A stretch of DNA of 6,649 bases from Clostridia bacterium (lineage in GTDB: Bacteria; Bacillota_A; Clostridia; Christensenellales; Aristaeellaceae). Location: assembly GCA_017648805.1 (NCBI GenBank), contig JAGCIC010000181.1, positions 1-6,649 on the forward strand, in the 5' to 3' direction. The position numbers were made by a program, and so were the translations under genes. Positions 1 to 5,923 of the stretch are shown piece after piece (the stretch's first letter is position 1; every line of letters begins with the position of its first letter). A model generated the notes under the pieces. That model did no database searches, was not told where the DNA came from, and saw nothing but the letters and a program-made list of their open reading frames with translations.

Positions 1-408
1 CGCTTTGAGCGTATCCTCATCCGCACCGCCGGTCTCCACAAGGCCCTTCTGCTTTTGGAATAGCAGCCCCGCGTTGTAGGTGGCGCCTCCGAAGTCGCCG
101 TCCACCGCGCCGGCCAGGAAGCCGAGCTGCTTGAGCCGGGTCTGAAGGGTCGTGACCCTTACGCCCTTGTCGCCCCGCTTGACAGTCAGGTAGGGGCTGT
201 AGGGCTGGATCTCGCCGTTGACCAGCTTCTGCATCAGGTCGTTGTCCACCTTGCCGTTCATGTTCAGGCCGTTGTCGCTCTGCAGCAGCTCCACCGCGTT
301 CTGGGTCTTGGTGCCGAATGCGCCGTCCGCGGCGTCGTTAAGATAGCCCAGCTCGATCAGTTTTTCCTGCAGCAGCTTCACGCTGTCGCCCTTGCTGCCC
401 TTCTGCAT
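1..408 (-). repeat. Tandem pair of PG_binding_1 modules (protein-level repeat)
   Basis: Two copies of about 63 residues sit at residues 396-460 and 469-531 of the secreted protein, separated by eight residues. Both begin with a K-x-G-x-K/D-G phrase, then an LQ..L..LG(Y/F)L helix, a DGxFG turn and a final helix ending near Gly-Leu. They are diverged at DNA level, so this is an old domain duplication and not a recent DNA repeat. The second copy reaches the window edge and may be a few residues short. Confidence 0.85.
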
Positions 409-1593
409 GGTGGCATAGGTAGTGGGTGCGGGCGTGGGCGTGTACAGCATAAGCGGGGTGGGAGTGGGCTGCGCAGGCAGGGTGGGATGCTCGGTGGAGC
501 CCACGAACTGTTTGTAGAACAGCTTAAGGTCGTTGGGATCGCCGTTAAGGGGCTGGTCGTACACCAAAAGCTCCTCGCCCGCGCCGTACAGCCGGGGAGC
601 GGCCTGCTGACCCTGATAGCTGTTGCCAAGTTTATACGCCTCCGCGTACCTGCCCGTGGTGGGAGACACACGGTATACTGTGTAATCCGTGTCGATTATG
701 TACAGGTAGTCGCCCGCCGCCACCAGCTGGGGCATATGCTCCTTGAGCACGCGGGTCATCACCTTGGACACGCGGGTCACGGGGTCGAAGCGGTCGATCT
801 CCGTAAGCCAGCGGGTGCGGCGCAGATAGAACAGATAGCCGCCGTACACCACGAATTCCTGCACGGAGTCGTTTATGGTCAGGCTCACGTCGCCCGCCGC
901 GTCCAGTTTGACCAGGAGGGTGCCGTCTTCCTTGAGCAGCACTTCGTTCCCGCCGAACATGGCCTTCTGCTTGTAGGGCTCAAACACGCTTTCGCCGCAT
1001 TCCAGCGCCCTTTGCAGCATGGGGATATATATATACGCCTTTTCCGCGGTCCTGAAAGCCAGGCCGTTGGCGGTGAGTCCCAGTTCCTCAACGTCGCTCT
1101 CGGCGGTAAATATGGGCGTGATGACCAGGCCCAGGCTGGGATAATCCGCCGCGACGTTTATGACCCTGCGGTCGGAAGCCTCGACAAAATACACGTACCC
1201 GCTGGCCTCGTCCAGCACCGCGAGCCCGTATACGTTCCGGGACAGCACGTCGTTTTCGGGGCGCTGGGCGTTCAGATTGCCCGTAGCCACCACCATGTTC
1301 TCCAGCGAATTGCCCGCCTGCTGATACTCTTCGCTTATCAGGTACAGGCCCTGGCGTATCAGGCTTGACGATCCGTTCTCCCTGGGAGTCTGGTAGTACA
1401 CGTAGGCGTCATACACGCCGAGTATGTAGTCCGCTCCCTCGTCCACCACCGCCGCGTCGTAATACGCCTGGTAGACGGCTCCGGAGTCCATATACACGCC
1501 CCAGACGCCCTCTCCTCCGGTAAAGCCCGCGGCCAGCGCCATTTCGGGCACCAGCAGGAAGATTACCAATAATACCGCCATCAGCTTTTTCAT
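1..1593 (-). CDS. Secreted propeller-like protein with two C-terminal peptidoglycan-binding domains (3' end outside window)
   Basis: The frame is open from ATG at 1593 to the window edge, giving 531 residues without a stop. Residues 1-21 form a signal peptide (two Lys, a hydrophobic core, cleavage after Ala-Leu-Ala). Residues ~22-365 are rich in short Tyr/Val strands with repeated phrases such as GYVYFVE, GGYLFYL and GDYLYIID, which suggests a beta-propeller like those in DUF5050/YWTD proteins; this is a pattern judgement. A Pro/Thr linker (~368-395) leads to two PG_binding_1 modules at 396-460 and 469-531, each with the G-D/S-x-V-x-x-LQ, LGYL/LGFL, DGxFG and GL signatures. The family role is non-covalent anchoring to peptidoglycan outside the cell. 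A GGAGG site at 1604-1608 supports this start. It lies 38 bases after the zinc-ribbon gene and is probably co-transcribed. The rest of the protein, possibly another module or simply a stop, cannot be seen. The propeller's ligand is unknown. Confidence 0.88.
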   Translation of the reverse strand, partial: MKKLMAVLLVIFLLVPEMALAAGFTGGEGVWGVYMDSGAVYQAYYDAAVVDEGADYILGVYDAYVYYQTPRENGSSSLIRQGLYLISEEYQQAGNSLENMVVATGNLNAQRPENDVLSRNVYGLAVLDEASGYVYFVEASDRRVINVAADYPSLGLVITPIFTAESDVEELGLTANGLAFRTAEKAYIYIPMLQRALECGESVFEPYKQKAMFGGNEVLLKEDGTLLVKLDAAGDVSLTINDSVQEFVVYGGYLFYLRRTRWLTEIDRFDPVTRVSKVMTRVLKEHMPQLVAAGDYLYIIDTDYTVYRVSPTTGRYAEAYKLGNSYQGQQAAPRLYGAGEELLVYDQPLNGDPNDLKLFYKQFVGSTEHPTLPAQPTPTPLMLYTPTPAPTTYATMQKGSKGDSVKLLQEKLIELGYLNDAADGAFGTKTQNAVELLQSDNGLNMNGKVDNDLMQKLVNGEIQPYSPYLTVKRGDKGVRVTTLQTRLKQLGFLAGAVDGDFGGATYNAGLLFQKQKGLVETGGADEDTLKA

Positions 1594-1631
1594 ATTATCT
1601 ATCCCTCCGTGTGTTGGACGCAACAGAATCC

Positions 1632-2273
1632 TTATTGTTCCCCGTTTTTTCCAAAAACCCGTATAAAACCTTTTTCCAGCGCCTCTTCCAGCAGTGCGCG
1701 GTACCTGTCCGGCACGTCTTCGGAAGTCCTTAGGTTCTTTATCATGGTGTCCAGGCTCCCCCGGCAGCGGTTTTTCACATCCCTTTCGCTGCGCCTGAAG
1801 CCCAGGAAAAACCTGTTCGAGTTGGCTTCTTTAAGGAACATGTCCACGTAGCCGAAGCCCATCTCTTCAAAATATTCTTTCTTAAGCGCCTCCGGGTCCC
1901 CGGACAGCGCGGCGACTCTTTCGATATCCGGGTTGCTAAAGAAGCTGTCCAGCATCTTGCTTCTTTCCCGGCGGCTGTACTCTTCGGGGCGCTCCAGCGC
2001 CGTGAGCGGCCAGAAGGGTATGCGGTAGAAGTCCGGCTTTCCGCCCTTCTCCCCCAGCCTGCCCTGGAACAGCAGCCGCTTTTCCACCCGGAAATCGCCC
2101 GGAAACCGTTCCCGCGCCTCCAGCAGGAGCTCCCGCTTCCTTGAAAGGTCGGTCTCTTTGTCTGCCAGAGCCAGAAGCTCCGCGCACTCGCCCGCGTCAA
2201 GCTCCGAGGCGCAGTAGGGGCAGAACCTGGCCTGTATGTCGATTATCTGCTTGCCGCATCTGGGACAGTTCAC
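1632..2273 (-). CDS. Zinc-ribbon domain protein of unknown function
   Basis: A 213-residue soluble protein starting at GTG. Residues 3-21 form a zinc ribbon: CPRC (Cys3, Cys6) and CPYC (Cys18, Cys21). The rest is charged and mostly helical, with many Glu/Arg/Lys and a Trp-Pro patch near residues 85-95. There is no signal peptide or membrane segment. Zinc-ribbon proteins of this size with helical tails are common in Clostridia, but their role is not established and I do not assign one. The GTG start overlaps the radC-like stop by four bases (GTGA), and a GGAGG six bases upstream (2280-2284) supports it, so translational coupling is likely. Cytoplasmic location is inferred from the Cys4 site and the lack of an export signal. 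Confidence 0.85.
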   Translation of the reverse strand: MNCPRCGKQIIDIQARFCPYCASELDAGECAELLALADKETDLSRKRELLLEARERFPGDFRVEKRLLFQGRLGEKGGKPDFYRIPFWPLTALERPEEYSRRERSKMLDSFFSNPDIERVAALSGDPEALKKEYFEEMGFGYVDMFLKEANSNRFFLGFRRSERDVKNRCRGSLDTMIKNLRTSEDVPDRYRALLEEALEKGFIRVFGKNGEQ

Positions 2274-2884
2274 AGCCAGCCTCCGTCGATCATTCCCGTA
2301 TAGCCGTTCGAAGTCACTATCACGTGCTCCAGCAGCTTTATGCCCAGGTTGCCCAGCACTTCCCGGGCCGTTTTTGTCAGTTCCACGTCCGCCCGGGATG
2401 GGTTCAGGCTGCCGGAAGGATGGTTGTGCGCCATCACCGCCGTTTTTTCGCCCCCCGCCAGCGCGTGACGGGCCCCGTCCCGCATATACACGGTGGACGA
2501 ATCCAGCGTGCCCCGGCTCAGCAGCGCGAGATGCTTAAGGTTCCCTTTCGGGCTCAGGCAGGCGATGTAGCAGTACTCCTCCCGCCGGCCCAGGGTGAGC
2601 GCCCGGAAAAACTCTCCCTGCGCCTCAAGGCTGTCAAGGCAGGGAGTTTTACCGAAACGTTCCGCGCCGGTATACCTGGCCAGTTCATCCACCATTCCGA
2701 TCAGCCGGCAGGTCTCCGCGGACAGGCCCGTGAGCTCCCTTATGTCCCGCTCCTCCATTTCGAACAGGGACGAAGGTGAAACACTGTTCTCTTCCAGCAT
2801 TTTAAGCGTTTCAAGCGCGGCCTCCTCCCCTTCGTACAGGGAGATCAGCTCTCTAAGCGCGTTTTGGAGCTCAGGCTCATTCAT
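2270..2884 (-). CDS. radC: RadC-like JAB/MPN-domain protein
   Basis: A 204-residue protein of the RadC (UPF0758) family, slightly shorter than the usual ~220-230. Residues 1-72 are a helical N-terminal part with a weak helix-hairpin-helix look (residues ~47-70). Residues ~80-204 are the JAB/MPN+ domain, with HNHPSG at 153-158 and Asp166 in PSRAD giving the H-x-H...S...D zinc-site pattern, followed by the GIKLLEHVIV strand and a GYTGMIDGG end. Oddly, the usual P-R-E-V segment after GTLNSS reads M-R-D-G (134-137). RadC proteins are predicted zinc metalloproteins; their old link to DNA repair is weakly supported and the substrate is unknown. The ATG start overlaps the preceding stop by eight bases and has only a poor GGA site, so coupled translation is likely. 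The gene lies in a small operon with a zinc-ribbon and an unknown protein, not with maf/mreB as is common in Firmicutes, so the symbol denotes the family and not proven orthology. Confidence 0.9.
   Translation of the reverse strand: MNEPELQNALRELISLYEGEEAALETLKMLEENSVSPSSLFEMEERDIRELTGLSAETCRLIGMVDELARYTGAERFGKTPCLDSLEAQGEFFRALTLGRREEYCYIACLSPKGNLKHLALLSRGTLDSSTVYMRDGARHALAGGEKTAVMAHNHPSGSLNPSRADVELTKTAREVLGNLGIKLLEHVIVTSNGYTGMIDGGWL
2280..2284 (-). promoter_or_regulatory. Ribosome binding site of the zinc-ribbon gene
   Basis: GGAGG on the minus strand, six bases before the GTG start, inside the last codons of the radC-like gene. It decides the GTG start, since there is no better ATG that keeps the CPRC motif. 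Confidence 0.75.
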
Positions 2885-3152
2885 GCGCTTCCATTGCCCG
2901 CCTTAGCAGCGCCTCAGCCTCCTGCGCGCTTGCGACCGTGTCCGACATGTACCAGCCCTGCAGTTCCGGGTCGAACTCCAGGTACGCGGCGCCCAGCACG
3001 GACACCCCGCCGTCTTTTGTGCTTATTTCCATGGTGACGGGCCTGTCCAGCTCGAACAGGTCCACCACGTATTCGCCGCTGCCGATCTGCTCCGCGTCGG
3101 GATTCCCCTCAAGAAAGCCCAGCAGCGCCTTTAAGTCGATATTCAAGCGCAT
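2877..3152 (-). CDS. Hypothetical 91-residue acidic protein
   Basis: I do not recognise this protein. It is 91 residues, acidic and soluble, with no signal peptide. The sequence alternates short strands (GEYVVDLFEL, PVTMEIS, VSVLGAAYLEF) with a leading helix (NIDLKALLGFLEG) and a C-terminal helix rich in Ala, Glu and Arg, so a small alpha/beta fold is plausible. The ATG at 3152 is chosen because AGAGGTGG lies just upstream (3156-3163). A longer frame opens at TTG 3197 but lacks a ribosome site there and would cross the candidate promoter. It is the first gene of the minus-strand run, and its stop overlaps the radC-like start by eight bases, which suggests matched expression with RadC. Confidence 0.72.
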   Translation of the reverse strand: MRLNIDLKALLGFLEGNPDAEQIGSGEYVVDLFELDRPVTMEISTKDGGVSVLGAAYLEFDPELQGWYMSDTVASAQEAEALLRRAMEAHE

Positions 3153-3155
3153 AAG

Positions 3156-3163
3156 CCACCTCT
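3156..3163 (-). promoter_or_regulatory. Ribosome binding site of the 91-residue gene
   Basis: AGAGGTGG on the minus strand, three bases from the ATG at 3152 at its near end and six when measured from AGAGG. It favours the 91-residue form over the longer TTG-started frame. Confidence 0.65.
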
Positions 3164-3168
3164 TTTCT

Positions 3169-3197
3169 ATTTTACTCCATATCACCGTCAATTGCAA
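3169..3197 (-). promoter_or_regulatory. Candidate promoter for the minus-strand operon
   Basis: On the minus strand, TTGCAA (3192-3197, four of six matches) and TAAAAT (3169-3174, five of six) are 17 bases apart. The predicted transcript start near 3162 leaves a leader of only about ten bases, with the ribosome site almost at its end. This makes the call tentative. A TTGACG overlaps the spacer but has no -10 at a usable distance. A start farther upstream cannot be excluded. Confidence 0.35.
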
Positions 3198-3254
3198 GCA
3201 GAAGTTGGACCGCCCTCCGCGCAGTTTGTTTCCGTATTAAATCTTCATCCTTCG

Positions 3255-3283
3255 TTGACACTTCTGTAATAAAATGATATAAT
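3255..3283 (+). promoter_or_regulatory. Perfect sigma-A promoter with extended -10
   Basis: TTGACA (3255-3260) and TATAAT (3278-3283) match consensus at all twelve positions, with a 17-base spacer and a TG one base before the -10 (3275-3276). The flanks are AT-rich in an otherwise GC-rich window. The predicted transcript start is the A at about 3290, giving a leader of about 25 bases to the GTG at 3315. It should drive the Ig-repeat/deacetylase gene and the transpeptidase gene behind it. Confidence 0.9.
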
Positions 3284-3302
3284 TTTGTCATTGATAACAT
3301 AC

Positions 3303-3306
3303 GGAG
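3303..3306 (+). promoter_or_regulatory. Ribosome binding site of the Ig-repeat/deacetylase gene
   Basis: GGAG followed by AAA, eight bases before GTG 3315. It fixes the start there. The TTG at 3285 opens the same frame but lies before the predicted transcript start. Confidence 0.75.
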
Positions 3307-3314
3307 AAATTGCT

Positions 3315-5465
3315 GTGAAGAGATTGCTTGCCTTGTGGCTGGGTATTTGCCTGCTCGCGCTGTCCTGCGCGTGGGCGGCGGGTTATACGCTGCGGCTGTC
3401 CGCGTCCAATATTCGTCTGGCTCCCGGAGAGAGCAGGACCGTGTCCTGGTCCATCGAGCCGGTGAACCTCATGGAGCACAGCGTCACCTGGTCCAGCGAC
3501 AACTCCTACATAGCTTCCGTGGACAAAAACGGCCGCATCACAGGCCGCACTCCCGGCTCCACCACCGTGACCTGCACGATGGAGACCGGCACGAAGAGCA
3601 AGGTGACCGTCACGGTCACCGGCCAGCCCGTTACGAAGCTCTCCATCCCCGACAACGAACTCACGCTGGAGCCCGGCGAAAGCGCGGTCATAGAGTACGA
3701 AATCAACGAGAACGCCGACGACAAGCGGGTGAGATGGACCGTTGACGACAAAACCGTGGCCACCGTGGACTCCTCCGGCCGCGTGACCGCCGTAAGCGGA
3801 GGCATAGCCACCGTCACGCTGACCGCCGCCAACGGCATGCAGGCCAACGCCTACATCTTTGTGCCCAGCGAGGTCAAAAAGGTGGAGCTCCACCCCGAAA
3901 CGGTGGCGCTGGGCGTGGGCCAGTCCTACCCGCTGGACGCCTATATCTTTCCCGGCAACGCCAAGAACCGTGAACTCGTGTGGGACTCCAACAAGCCCGA
4001 CATCGCCCGCGTGGACCGGGACGGCGTGGTGTCTGCCGTTAGCGAAGGCAGCTGCCTCGTGCGCGCCATGACGCAGAACGGCACCTACGCGGTCAGTCAG
4101 ATAAACGTATACCCGGTGCCCGATTCCCTGGCCCTGGACAAGACCGAGGTGCTTTTGTCCAAAAACAGCCGCTCGTACAGCCTTAACGCCCTTATACTGC
4201 CCGCCTCCGCCGCCTCTTCGCCCCTCAGCTGGGAAAGCGACGACGAAAGCGTGGTCAAAGTGGACAACGGAAAGCTGAACGCCGTGGGTTACGGCAGCGC
4301 CGTGGTGAGCGTGGTGGCGTTAAACGGCCTAAAGGCGTCCTGCGAAGTGCACGTGGCGGAGAGGCCCGAAAACGTCAGCTTCACCCAGAGCCTGTATATG
4401 CTGGCAGCGGGCGGCGAAGGCGTGAGCCTCTCCCCCGTGTTCTATCCCGCCGCCAGCCTGATACTGGACGTGAGCTATGCGTCCAGCGATCCCGAGATCG
4501 CCTCCGTGGACGCGGAAGGCCGCGTAAGGCCCCTGGCGCCCGGCAGCTGCGTGATCACGCTGACCGCGGGGCAGCTGAGCTGCCAGTGCGAAGTCAGGGT
4601 GTACGAGAACATAAAGGCGATCTACACCCCCGAAAGCAGCGTGACCGTAAAACAGTACGAGTGCGTGGAGATCCAGCTTTACGGCGATAACGGCCAGCCC
4701 CTGTCCACCCGGCCCACCGAGACCGTGGATGACGAAAGCGTGTGCGTGTATCTGGACGGCATGCTCTACGGCCTGCGTCCCGGCAGGACCCGCGTCACTT
4801 TCTCCAACCCCGGCACATCCATAACCACCCAGATCTCGGTGACGGTCAGCGAAAACACTTCCCGTCCCGTCAGGTGCCTGGCGCTCACCTTCGACAACGG
4901 CCCCGGCGAATACACGGACGAGATACTCGCCCTGCTCAAAAAGTACAACGTGAACGCCACATTCTTCATGCTGGGCAGCAGCATAGAAAGGCTGCCCGGC
5001 CAGGCAAAGCTGTTTAACGGCACCGATCACGAAATAGGCAACCACACCTACGACAACTCCTCCATCAGCTCCGGCGGCGTGGCGGAAACTTCGAACGGCC
5101 TGGGCAAGACCGACAAACTCGCCCGCACCTACACCGGCAAGACGCCTACGCTGATCCGCTCCTCGGACGCGCTGCTGCCCGAGTGGCTGTTTTCCAGCCT
5201 GCTGGACACCCGCACCTTCGTGGCAAGGGGCTACAACATGCGGGACTACGGTGCCGCTTCCGCCCCGCAGATAATCGACAACGCCCTCAGCCACCTGTAC
5301 AACACGACCATGCTCACCTTCCACGAGACCTCCCCGGAGACCGTGAAGGCGCTGGAAACGCTTTTGCCCGAGCTCATACGCAGGGGCTACCGCTTCCTGA
5401 CCGTGTCCGAACTGATCGAATACACGGGAAGCGACCAAAGTCTGTTTTCTACCAAGCTGAAATGA
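3315..5465 (+). CDS. Secreted protein with six Ig-like (Big_2) repeats and a divergent NodB polysaccharide-deacetylase domain
   Basis: 716 residues from GTG. Residues 1-21 are a signal peptide (Lys-Arg, Leu-rich core, cleavage after Ala-Trp-Ala); the nearby Cys18 does not fit a lipobox. Residues 24-518 hold six Ig-like units of 81-86 residues, the sixth the most divergent. Residues 519-~707 are a NodB-type domain, a family that removes N-acetyl groups from peptidoglycan or other polysaccharides. Motif 1 is TFDNGP (Asp527 kept, metal-ligand Asp replaced by Asn528), motif 2 is HTYDN (His577 kept, second His replaced by Asn581), motif 3 keeps Arg615 but has SSD in place of the usual Pro-Pro-Tyr, and motif 5 is FHET with His670. 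Asp-to-Asn in motif 1 also occurs in PdaA-type enzymes, but loss of the second His is less usual, so catalysis is uncertain. The Ig region probably acts as a stalk or carbohydrate-binding part at the cell surface. It is driven by the consensus promoter and ends in an ATGA overlap with the transpeptidase gene. Confidence 0.93.
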   Translation: MKRLLALWLGICLLALSCAWAAGYTLRLSASNIRLAPGESRTVSWSIEPVNLMEHSVTWSSDNSYIASVDKNGRITGRTPGSTTVTCTMETGTKSKVTVTVTGQPVTKLSIPDNELTLEPGESAVIEYEINENADDKRVRWTVDDKTVATVDSSGRVTAVSGGIATVTLTAANGMQANAYIFVPSEVKKVELHPETVALGVGQSYPLDAYIFPGNAKNRELVWDSNKPDIARVDRDGVVSAVSEGSCLVRAMTQNGTYAVSQINVYPVPDSLALDKTEVLLSKNSRSYSLNALILPASAASSPLSWESDDESVVKVDNGKLNAVGYGSAVVSVVALNGLKASCEVHVAERPENVSFTQSLYMLAAGGEGVSLSPVFYPAASLILDVSYASSDPEIASVDAEGRVRPLAPGSCVITLTAGQLSCQCEVRVYENIKAIYTPESSVTVKQYECVEIQLYGDNGQPLSTRPTETVDDESVCVYLDGMLYGLRPGRTRVTFSNPGTSITTQISVTVSENTSRPVRCLALTFDNGPGEYTDEILALLKKYNVNATFFMLGSSIERLPGQAKLFNGTDHEIGNHTYDNSSISSGGVAETSNGLGKTDKLARTYTGKTPTLIRSSDALLPEWLFSSLLDTRTFVARGYNMRDYGAASAPQIIDNALSHLYNTTMLTFHETSPETVKALETLLPELIRRGYRFLTVSELIEYTGSDQSLFSTKLK
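3384..4868 (+). repeat. Six tandem Ig-like domains (protein-level repeat)
   Basis: Units at residues 24-104, 105-185, 186-269, 270-351, 352-432 and 433-518. Units 1-5 share the Big_2 signature: an L-x-x-G-E/Q-S opening strand, a W/Y-x-S-D/N phrase, then an I/V-A-x-V-D-x-x-G-x-V turn and a G-x-x-x-V-T strand. Unit 6 keeps only the spacing, a D-E-S-V phrase and a G-R-T-R-V-T strand. They are diverged at DNA level, so unequal crossing-over is not an active process here. Confidence 0.88.
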
Positions 5466-5923
5466 TCATTATTGAGAAGGGCAGGCGCCGCCTGACGCTT
5501 GATAGGAACGGACAGACGCTGTTTTCCTGTCCGGTCAGCCTGGGCAGCCGGCCCGTGGGCCCAAAGACCCGGGAGGGCGACGGCAGGACCCCCGAAGGCG
5601 AGTACTTCATCTGCACCGTCAACCGTTCCAGCAAGTTTTATATCTCATTAGGCATAAGCTATCCCTCCCCCGCGGACGCGAAGGAGGGACTTAAGCGTTC
5701 CGATATAGGCGTTTTCGATTATCTGTTCATACGTTTTGCCGCGCTGTTAAAGCTGCGTCCCAAATGGACGAGCCCTCTGGGCGGCTTCGTGATGATCCAC
5801 GGGGAAAGCCCCGAAGGCAAAACGGGTGACTGGACGCAGGGCTGCATAGCGCTTTCCAACGCCGATATAAAAGCCCTTTCCGCTTTGGCGGGAAAGGGCG
5901 AAAAAGTCAGGATACTGCCTTAG
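5462..5923 (+). CDS. L,D-transpeptidase (YkuD) domain protein without signal peptide
   Basis: 153 residues from the ATG that overlaps the preceding stop (ATGA). The protein is nearly all YkuD domain: an opening strand with R-R-L-T-L, PVSLG, GPKTREGDGRTPEG (33-46), SLGISYPSPAD (62-72), MIHG with His113, and TQGCIALSN with catalytic Cys128. The motifs fit the COG3034-like group. A hydrophobic insert-like stretch at ~83-100 replaces the usual short loop before the catalytic His. YkuD enzymes join peptides of peptidoglycan through L,D bonds or attach proteins to it, outside the membrane. Here there is no signal peptide or N-terminal membrane segment, so export is unexplained; a cytoplasmic or unconventional location are both open. 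No clear ribosome site precedes the ATG, which suggests reinitiation after the deacetylase gene. The last 17 bases overlap the convergent gene. Confidence 0.9.
   Translation: MIIIEKGRRRLTLDRNGQTLFSCPVSLGSRPVGPKTREGDGRTPEGEYFICTVNRSSKFYISLGISYPSPADAKEGLKRSDIGVFDYLFIRFAALLKLRPKWTSPLGGFVMIHGESPEGKTGDWTQGCIALSNADIKALSALAGKGEKVRILP
5865..5905 (-). terminator. Rho-independent terminator for the chimeric minus-strand gene
   Basis: On the minus strand, GCCCTTTCC (5891-5899 side) pairs with GGAAAGGGC (5873-5881 side) over nine bases, extended by two pairs past a one-base bulge, with a small loop. TTTT and then ATAT follow. The stem begins eight bases after the TGA at 5907. It lies within the coding sequence of the transpeptidase gene. 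On the plus strand no T-run follows, so it should act in one direction. Confidence 0.65.

Noticed and set aside
487..1368. Plus-strand open frame of 293 codons opposite the propeller/peptidoglycan-binding gene
   Set aside because: It is an antisense shadow: composition is His/Val/Gly/Ala-heavy with no domain, while the minus strand has a signal peptide, a ribosome site and recognisable wall-binding modules.
2141..2779. Plus-strand open frame of 212 codons across the zinc-ribbon and radC-like genes
   Set aside because: It spans two well-supported minus-strand genes, is Arg/Pro/Gln-rich and shows no family motif.
3153..3197. TTG at 3197 as start of the 91-residue gene
   Set aside because: There is no ribosome site in front of it, it overlaps the candidate -35, and the ATG at 3152 has AGAGGTGG.
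3287..3300. Imperfect palindrome (TGTCAT, two bases, ATAACA) just at the predicted transcript start
   Set aside because: It could be an operator, but five of six pairs in AT-rich DNA is easily chance and no regulator gene is nearby.
3285..3314. TTG at 3285 as start of the Ig-repeat protein
   Set aside because: It lies before the predicted transcript start (~3290), has no ribosome site and would put polar residues ahead of the signal peptide; GTG 3315 has GGAG eight bases upstream.
3363..3371. Lipoprotein signal at Cys18 of the Ig-repeat protein
   Set aside because: The residues before the Cys (Leu-Ala-Leu-Ser) do not fit a lipobox, and an Ala-Trp-Ala signal peptidase I site follows at once.
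4329..5438. Minus-strand open frame of 369 codons opposite the Ig-repeat/deacetylase gene
   Set aside because: It arises from GC-rich codons of the opposite gene, is rich in Gly/His/Ala/Val, has no recognisable motif, and competes with a gene holding clear Ig-like and NodB signatures.
5457..5465. Programmed -1 frameshift joining the deacetylase and transpeptidase genes
   Set aside because: The bases before the stop (CTGAAATGA) do not form a standard slippery heptamer, and an ATGA reinitiation is simpler; kept only as an alternative to test.
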